Source: Saxidomus purpurata (taxonomy: Eukaryota > Mollusca > Bivalvia > Venerida > Veneridae). From it: a DNA stretch of 64,000 nt. The position numbers and the translations under genes were made by a program. The notes under the pieces are model-generated. The model was not told the DNA's origin. It worked only from the letters and a program-made list of their open reading frames with translations, and did not search any database. Shown piece by piece: positions 58,301 through 64,000 of this stretch; position 1 is the first letter of the stretch, and each line of letters begins with the position of its first letter. Location: positions 2,411,367 to 2,475,366 of the forward strand of contig JAFMSR010000017.1 in the NCBI GenBank assembly GCA_022818135.1, written 5' to 3'.

Positions 58301-60654
58301 TGTGCATGGTCCATGTTCGGGTCACTAGGTCAAGGTCATAGGGGCTCGACATAATAAAATCTTGTGCGCGCTTAATCTCCAAAGCCCCTGGTCAGAATTT
58401 AATTATATGTCATAGAAGTGATAAGTACCATGCCTTAAGTTGTGCAGAACCAATAATAAAAGCATCACATGTTACATAACTTGTGAATGAGCAGCTTAAA
58501 AAGTAACCTGAAGAAAATACTACTTAGTATTTAAAATGCAGTATCTGGAAACTATTTTATCCCCAAAAAAAAACATAATAATTTTTTGCAAACTCTTGTT
58601 TTTCTGTTTATTTACAAGAACTTTGCCAAATGTTTTTCATAACTGTATTATTGTGATGGATGCTCATTGAATTGAATAGTTTAAATTATACTTACAAAAG
58701 ATTGAAGTTGATATGCTCTTATTCATTATACAGGATAACGACAAGAGAGAAATGATCTGTGAAACCGAATGTTCTGGCAGTCCGAACTATCAATGTATGG
58801 AAGAATGTGTTGAGGAAAAGTTTGTGAAGGTATATTATCATACTGAATACTGTAACATACATAGACATATAGGTACAATATAACTTGAATAAACAGAATC
58901 ATACCAACAATAACATGATATCAACTATCAAACTTTAACAATAACATGATATCAACTATTAAACTTTAACAATAACATGCTTTAAATTATTAAACTTTAA
59001 CAATAAAATGGTATTAACTATTACACTTTAGCAATAACATGATATAAACAATTAAACTTTTACACAATAACATGATATAAACTATTAAACTTTAACAATA
59101 ACATAAAATAAACTTTTAAACTTTAGCATAACATGATATAAACTATTAAACTTTAATGATATCATTATACAAACTATTAAACTTTAACTTTTACTGTGAT
59201 AGTAAAAAGTATTTTTATTTGTTATATAGACATGAAAATGATACACAGATGCTTTAGCTACAAGTATGGTAATATCAATAAATGTAATGAAAACAAAAAA
59301 AAATAACGGTTTGATATGATGCTACGTAAAACTGACTGTTTACACTGACAGTACAAAAGGTGATCAGAATTGAAATAATTTATTATCAAAATTCTGCCCC
59401 TTAAAGAATACAGGCTTGTCTTTTGGGTTCACAATTTGTTTCCATATCACGTACCCATAATGTATTCCGAGTACGTTAATCTCACTCTTCTTGTCTAAAA
59501 ACAGAAACTAAAAGTAACGATTTTACGTGACCTTAATTTAATTAAGGTAAATCGGTTTTATAAAAGTTTTGCCTATCTACACTGTTGACGATATGATAGG
59601 TCTTTCTGGTAGACCTACAAGAAAATGTGTCGCGAAATGTTAACGGACATAAAGACAGCCAGGTGTAACACTGGTATTTACTAAAAGATGAGTTGAATAG
59701 TTAGAAATATCTAGTCTGGTCATAACAAAATCAACTGTAAAATGCAAAGGTCTTTCAAACTGTTTTTGTCTTAATGTCTTATGTTTATTTTACAGAGAAT
59801 GGAACAGGCAGATCAGAAACAGGAAGCCGCTAAGTAAGTTTTGCAATAAAGCAGAAAAGTTGCAATTAAGCAGAAAACGAACTTTAATGACAACTAAGTT
59901 CATCTTACATTATTTTAGAAAGCAAACAAGTTTTTTAATCTCTGTTTCTTTGCGAGATGCATTTCCTATACGGTATCACAATTCAGTGGACAAATTTTAG
60001 AACAGTTCTGCCACTTCACCGATAAAAATAGTATATAAATATGTCGCCAGAAGTGATTTTCAAAACTAACACCAGGTTTGGGTATGGACATTTAGCATGA
60101 TTGCAAACATTGCTAGTTTTAGCTTGGCTATAACAATAAAAGATAGTTAAAAGCGAGAAACGTCAATATTGTTCTTGCCTGTTTCTGATTACGTTTCAGT
60201 TGTTTATGTTTCAGAATATGTCTTCGGTGTGATAAAACGGCTTTATGCATTTTCTAATAACACATTGGGCATTTCAACAAATAATTTATAGGTCTTGTGT
60301 CGTTTATTTTCGCACAGAGGTTATCGGTCCACAGAAGAAGCTTCTGACCAAACCCCCTCCCCCGAATCCCCGCGATCCGAATTCGGATTCCTAAACCGAC
60401 GACGCAATATTGGAGGGAGAAGAGTTCGACCAATCAAGAAGCCCGCATTCGGAGACCTAACCCGACGACACGATATTGGAGGGAGTAGAGTTTCACCAAT
60501 CAAGAACCCGGCATTCAGAGACCTAACCCGACGACACGATATTGGAGGGAGAAGAGTTCGACCAATCAAGAACCCGGCATTCAGAGACCTAACCACGACA
60601 CATTTTGGGGGGGGAGAGTTCGACCAATCAAGAACCCGGCATTCAGAGACCTAA
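55255..60654 (+). CDS. Secreted repeat-peptide precursor B (five exons, about 201 aa, shortened array)
   Basis: Paralogue of 13914-19493. Exons 55255-55318, 57452-57522, 58734-58829, 59796-59833 and 60318-60654 join in frame (606 nt). It keeps the signal peptide (MMLKWFAICVLAFTVAKWSG), acidic propeptide, the CX3C-X7-CX3C segment and repeats of the form RRHDIGG[S/R]RV[S/R]PIK[K/N]PAF[G/R]DLT. The ancestral exon 5 acceptor (TTTTAG) is changed to TTTTCG. A CAG 8 bases further on, used as acceptor, shifts the start 5 bases and exactly compensates a one-base deletion after CTGACCAAA, restoring the repeat frame. In the fourth unit a net loss of four bases (G-rich stretch, about 60598-60616) shifts the frame, so the protein ends at 60654 with about three good repeats. 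The DNA still holds further units and the ancestral HDI-stop at 60799. It may be a functional short form, a decaying copy, or partly an assembly error at the G run. Confidence 0.65.
55655..56770. repeat. 52-bp minisatellite in intron 1 of peptide gene B
   Basis: About 18 units of GTGATGGAGAAGTGATACCC, AAGTGTCACACTGCTGCCAT, ACAGACATACAG, running from about 55797, with an inverted partial unit at about 55655-55700. It is the counterpart of the array in gene A, but the A- and B-type units differ at fixed positions. Confidence 0.9.
57452..57522 (+). CDS. Peptide gene B exon 2: acidic propeptide
   Basis: Acceptor TTTTCAG|TACAAG, donor GCG|GTAAAT, 71 nt as in A. Encodes VQAEDELDDEDKLLLRDLKE then VNEA. 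Only two bases differ from A, both changing the residue. Confidence 0.75.
57705..58445. repeat. Tandem repeat of about 145 bp in intron 2, gene B
   Basis: Same unit as in A with one extra shortened unit (about 58010-58130). One unit has AGGTCAAAGGTCA followed by AGGTCA at 57946-57964, the same DR1 nuclear-receptor arrangement as in A. Confidence 0.8.
58734..58829 (+). CDS. Peptide gene B exon 3: four-cysteine segment
   Basis: 96 nt, phase 0 at both ends as in A. Contains ICETECSGSPNYQCMEEC; all four cysteines and the loop are identical to A, while residues after the last cysteine differ (VEEKFVK against MESKLVK). Confidence 0.75.
58903..59185. repeat. 31-bp tandem repeat in intron 3, gene B
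   Basis: About nine units of the AACAATAACATGATATAAAC TATTAAACTTT type, more diverged than in A. Confidence 0.85.
59796..59833 (+). CDS. Peptide gene B exon 4: linker microexon
   Basis: Acceptor TTTTACAG|AGAATGG, donor AA|GTAAGT, 38 nt. Encodes RMEQADQKQEAA and two bases of a Lys codon. Its phase-2 end joins the new acceptor at 60318. Confidence 0.65.
60318..60654 (+). CDS. Peptide gene B exon 5: diverged repeats, truncated by frameshift
   Basis: Starts after CGCACAG and reads GYRSTEEASDQTPSPESPRS, then units with NIGGRRVRPIKKPAFGDLT and HDIGGSRVSPIKNPAFRDLT. The frame leaves the repeat at TTTHFGGGEF. Further units follow in another frame to about 60801. Confidence 0.6.
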
Positions 60655-61990
60655 CCCGACGACACGATATTGGAGGAAGTAGAGTTTCACCAATCAAGAA
60701 GCCGGCATTCAGAGACCTAACCCGACGACACGATATTGGAGGGAGTAGAGTTTCACCAATAAAAGCCGGCATTCGGAGACCTAACCCGACGACACGATAT
60801 CTGAGGAAGTAGAGTTCGACCAATCAATAGTTAAGACATTGTGACTGCATTTCCATCAACAGCAGATTCTGCCGCTTGCAACGACAGTCTCAACAACGTG
60901 TGAAAATAATCACTTTTTCTTTGTTTTTCTGCATCAGTTACCGAAATAGATCGAGCATGTCTAAATTTGTGCGGTTACCCAACTGTAAAAAATATTTAAA
61001 AAAATCTTCTTAAATTGTATATTGTTATATCTAAGTTACTATGAATATTTAATACATGGACTCTGCATTAATCTTTTAATTTCATAAATTAGAAATTCAG
61101 AATGGGTAATAACACCGTACTTTATCATGGCTTGTAACAAAAATTGTGCATATTTTTTGCGCCTATTAATTTAACTGATATGAATACTTTTATACTGAAA
61201 ACAACTTAATCATTATCTGCTTTATATGTCAACCGATAGTCAACCAACAGCAACGAGAAAGTTGTCATATATGCTAAACCTTTGAATTAATACAAAAGAG
61301 TACATAAAAAAAGAATTCAACATCTGTTCAGCGTTTGGTTATTTTAATGAGTGGTATAGTTAATACAGTAAATTGTCATCAATATCTATTTAGAGTTTTG
61401 TTAAGGTAACTTTTCGATTATTATATAAGGTTATATAAGTAGTAGATAATGTTGGCAAACAATATGAATGACGTTTTAATCAAAGAGTTAGTTGTCCTTC
61501 TTTGGCTCCGTAAGCTCCTTATATGATTTAGTGTTTTCACTATTATTTTGTTTGATCTTTTGTTTATATGGCTAAACCTATATTGATATACGATTTGAGC
61601 ATCTATCTTGCATTGTGTTGTACGTCTGAAACACGACTAATTAATTTTCAAATAACAAATTAATTTTCGCGCCAATTAATGGTCGTTACGTCTTCAGCGT
61701 CGATGTTTAAATGTTATGTCTATATGTACGTAAAGCGAAATTGGGTGGAAAAAAATAATTTCTCAAGTAAGGAAAACTTTACTCGCATATTGTTAAATAG
61801 GCGGGACTATTTCTTTTTCAATATAGAGAAAATAAGCCTTACGCCAAAATTAGCTGGTTTACGTTTTACTGAACATAACTTATACAGTTCATGGCTTGTC
61901 ATGAGAGTAATATCAAATCAGAAAAGAAAATGTATCCGTGTTGATATAATTATTCTGGATTAAATTATTAGCAAAAATATGATCCTGAAA
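60655..61990. other. Remaining repeat units and downstream flank of peptide gene B
   Basis: Three more 66-bp-type units lie to about 60801, ending with the ancestral stop (GATATCTGA). The rest aligns with the 3' flank of gene A. The poly(A) signal seen in A at 19990 is changed here (AATACA). Confidence 0.5.
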
Positions 61991-62001
61991 ATGCGTTGTC
62001 T

Positions 62002-62810
62002 TAAAGACGATCGCTACAGTTTCATCATTTTTTTCAAGCAATGAGAATTTTATGAAATTTCGTTTGTTGTTAGGGTAATACCTGCTTAGTCAGAATATAA
62101 AATAAAAAAGGTAGGTCACCAGCCTTATTTAGAAGTAATGGACACTTTTTGTAGTATACCCCCGAAAGCAGTGAAAATGAACCCTATCTCATGTTTATCA
62201 ATAATAAAACTCTAAATTTGGCAACTCACCATTGTTTTTTATTCAAAATGTTAAACAATTGATCCTATTTCACGAAACTACATGAATTGAGATTTCAAAA
62301 TGTATTCAAACTGAAAACACTAAAGAGAAATTATTCAAACATCATTTTATTGAAAAATAATATAAAAATGATAGGTCACCAGCCTTTTTATTGAGAAAAA
62401 ACGAGCTTTTGTCTCGGGTGGGAGGGTGGTGTTGGACGTAATACAGATAGCTAAATGAAACTTTAACTAGTCAAATTGTGCATAGTTAAACACTTACAAA
62501 TAATATGTAACAAAAATGTATCCTTCTGAAAGCATTGAACACAGTTTTAAAGTCAACCTTTGCTAAACACTGACGTTTTTGGTGCTTTAAAAAGGGAGGT
62601 AAAAATATTTCTTGATATACTGATTTTTTTTGGGTAAAGTTATATCTATTAAATATGTTATAGTGATATAATTGCTCAAAATAATCCTTTTGTCTAGGTT
62701 ATTATTAAAAAGTCCCGATTGTTTGAGAGGGCATTTTATCAAACAACATTAAAATATATAAGTATTTGATATATAGGCAAGAATGTAAATCTGAAGGAAT
62801 CGACATTTGA
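62002..62810. mobile_element. B-only insertion of about 810 bp
   Basis: Segment A passes from GCGTTGTCTTA straight to TTTTTGACTGCAAGGTCAG, whereas B has these extra bases between the same flanks. GTAGGTCACCAGCC and ATAGGTCACCAGCCTTTTTA occur 270 bases apart inside. No coding and no clear terminal repeats are seen. Confidence 0.55.
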
Positions 62811-62889
62811 GTTTCCTTTTGACCGCAAGGTCAGTAAAATCAATCTGGTTTACGTCGAGTAAGAGGGAGATGCATCCGAAGGTAAAGCA

Positions 62890-64000
62890 TAGCAGTTCTC
62901 TGATTAGACTGGGCAGATAGGTTCAATCTTAAGGTCTCAAGATAAGAGTTTCCCCGATTAGAGAGGGCAAATCGGTATCAATCTGGAGGTCAAGATTATA
63001 GTTTCCCCGATTAGAGAGGGCAGATCGGCATCAATCTGAAGGTCCAGATTAGAGCTTCTCGATTAGAGAGGGCAGATTTGCATCAATCTGAAGGTCCACA
63101 TTAGAGTTTCCCGATTAGAGAGGGCAAATCGGTATCAATCTGAAGGTCCATATTATCGTTCCCCGATTAGAGAGGGCAGATCGGCATCAATCTGAAGGTC
63201 CAGATTAGAGTTCTCCGATTAGAGAGGGCAGATTGGTATCAATCTGAAGGTCCACATTAGAGTTTCCCGATTAGAGAGGGCAGATCGGTATCAATCTGAA
63301 GGTCCACATTAGAGTTTCTCCGATTAGAGAGGGCAGATAGGTATCAATCTGAAGGTCCACATTAGAGTTTCCCGATTAGAGAGGGCAGATCGGTATCATT
63401 TTGAAGGTCCACATTAGAGTTTCCCAATTAGAGTGGGCAGATCAGCATCAATCTGAAGGTCCACATAAGCGTTCCCCGATTAGAGAGGGCAGATCGGTAT
63501 CAATCTTAAAGTCCTGATTAGAGTTTCCCGATTACAGAGGGCAGATCGGTATCAATATAAAGGTTCAGATAAGAGTCCCCGATTAGAGAGGGCAGATCGG
63601 TATTAATCTGAAGGTCCACATAAGAGTTTCCCAATTATAGAGGGCAGATCAGCATCGATCTGAAGGTCCATATTAGCGTTCCCCGATTACAGAGGTCAAA
63701 TCCGCATCAATCTGCAGGTCCAGATTAGAGCTTCCCTATTAGAAAGGGCAGATTGGCATCAATCTGAAAGTCCACATTAGGGTTTCCCGATTAGAGAGAA
63801 CACATCGATATCAATCTCAAGGTCCATATTATAATTCCCCGATTAGAGAGGGCAGATCGGTACTAATCTGAAGGTCCACATTAGAGTTTCCCGATTAGAG
63901 AGTGCAGATCAGCATCAATCTGAAGGTCCACATTAGCGTTCCCCGATTAGAGAGGGCAGATCGGCATCAGTCTGAAGGTCCAGATTAGAATTTCCCGATT
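62890..64000. repeat. 52-bp satellite downstream of peptide gene B, runs off the window
   Basis: About 21 units of GAGTTTCCCGATTAGAGAGG, GCAGATCGGTATCAATCTGA, AGGTCCACATTA. It is the same satellite as at 20970-22333 but with B-type consensus (TTTCCC, CTGAAGG, CCACATTA), and continues past the right edge. Confidence 0.95.

Larger units (their letters stand above)
52570..64000. repeat. Segmental duplication, copy B (direct repeat of about 10996-22343)
   Basis: Alignment with A starts at TGTACATAATGTTTGACAAA, inside the last 60 or so bases of the LINE that is 2.4 kb long in A. It continues through the peptide gene to the 52-bp satellite and the window edge. Because only the LINE tail is present here, B is probably the derived copy or the product of unequal exchange. 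B-only blocks are at about 54377-54550, 54690-54873 and 62002-62810. Confidence 0.9.

Noticed and set aside
60321..60823. Minus-strand frames across the repeats of peptide gene B
   Set aside because: Antisense shadows of the 66-bp coding repeats.
61679..61963. 94-residue frame in the flank of peptide gene B
   Set aside because: The matching sequence in A is interrupted by a LINE tail and other changes; no coding signature.

Overview
This is eukaryotic DNA: AT-rich, intron-containing, with long non-coding stretches, GT-AG introns and many transposon relics. Gene content (an SLC5-type transporter, a carbohydrate sulfotransferase, a rhodopsin-like receptor), decayed non-LTR retrotransposons and several repeat types that I associate with molluscs point to a marine mollusc, most likely a bivalve. 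The species cannot be fixed from the sequence.

Layout. 1-3.1 kb: a 21-bp repeat array and the last coding exon of an SLC5-like transporter (+). 4-11 kb: hairpin elements, a GT-rich interspersed repeat and two decayed LINEs. 11.0-22.3 kb: segment A, carrying a five-exon gene (+, 13914-19493) for a secreted precursor whose last exon encodes seven 22-residue repeats separated by dibasic sites. Its introns carry three different tandem arrays, and a 52-bp satellite lies downstream. 22.4-28.5 kb: nested LINE pieces, a 26-bp array and an inverted-repeat element. 29.2-34.0 kb: a second SLC5-like gene (-) with a frameshift. 34.06-36.55 kb: a 2.5-kb inverted-repeat DNA transposon with 5-bp target duplications, about 90 bp upstream of that gene's start codon. 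37.5-43.1 kb: a complete three-exon carbohydrate sulfotransferase gene (-). 45.8-47.5 kb: two more GT-rich repeats and a 69-bp array. 50.4-51.3 kb: a single-coding-exon receptor gene (-). 52.57-64.0 kb: segment B, a direct duplicate of segment A with a second, diverged copy of the secreted repeat-peptide gene (+, 55255-60654), ending inside the 52-bp satellite at the window edge.

The part most likely to be new is the duplicated repeat-peptide gene. All five coding exons join in frame in both copies: signal peptide, acidic propeptide, a CX3C-X7-CX3C four-cysteine segment, a short linker, then cationic repeats. In exons 1-4 amino-acid-changing codon differences between the copies far outnumber silent ones. 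In copy B a one-base deletion in exon 5 is offset by a new splice acceptor 5 bases downstream, so the repeat frame is kept, until a further frameshift cuts the array short. This fits a fast-evolving family of secreted peptide precursors (defence, signalling or reproductive), but no function can be assigned from sequence alone.

The SLC5, sulfotransferase and receptor genes show no common pathway. They are notable because most of them lie between two direct repeats of about 11 kb, an arrangement prone to deletion or duplication by unequal exchange.
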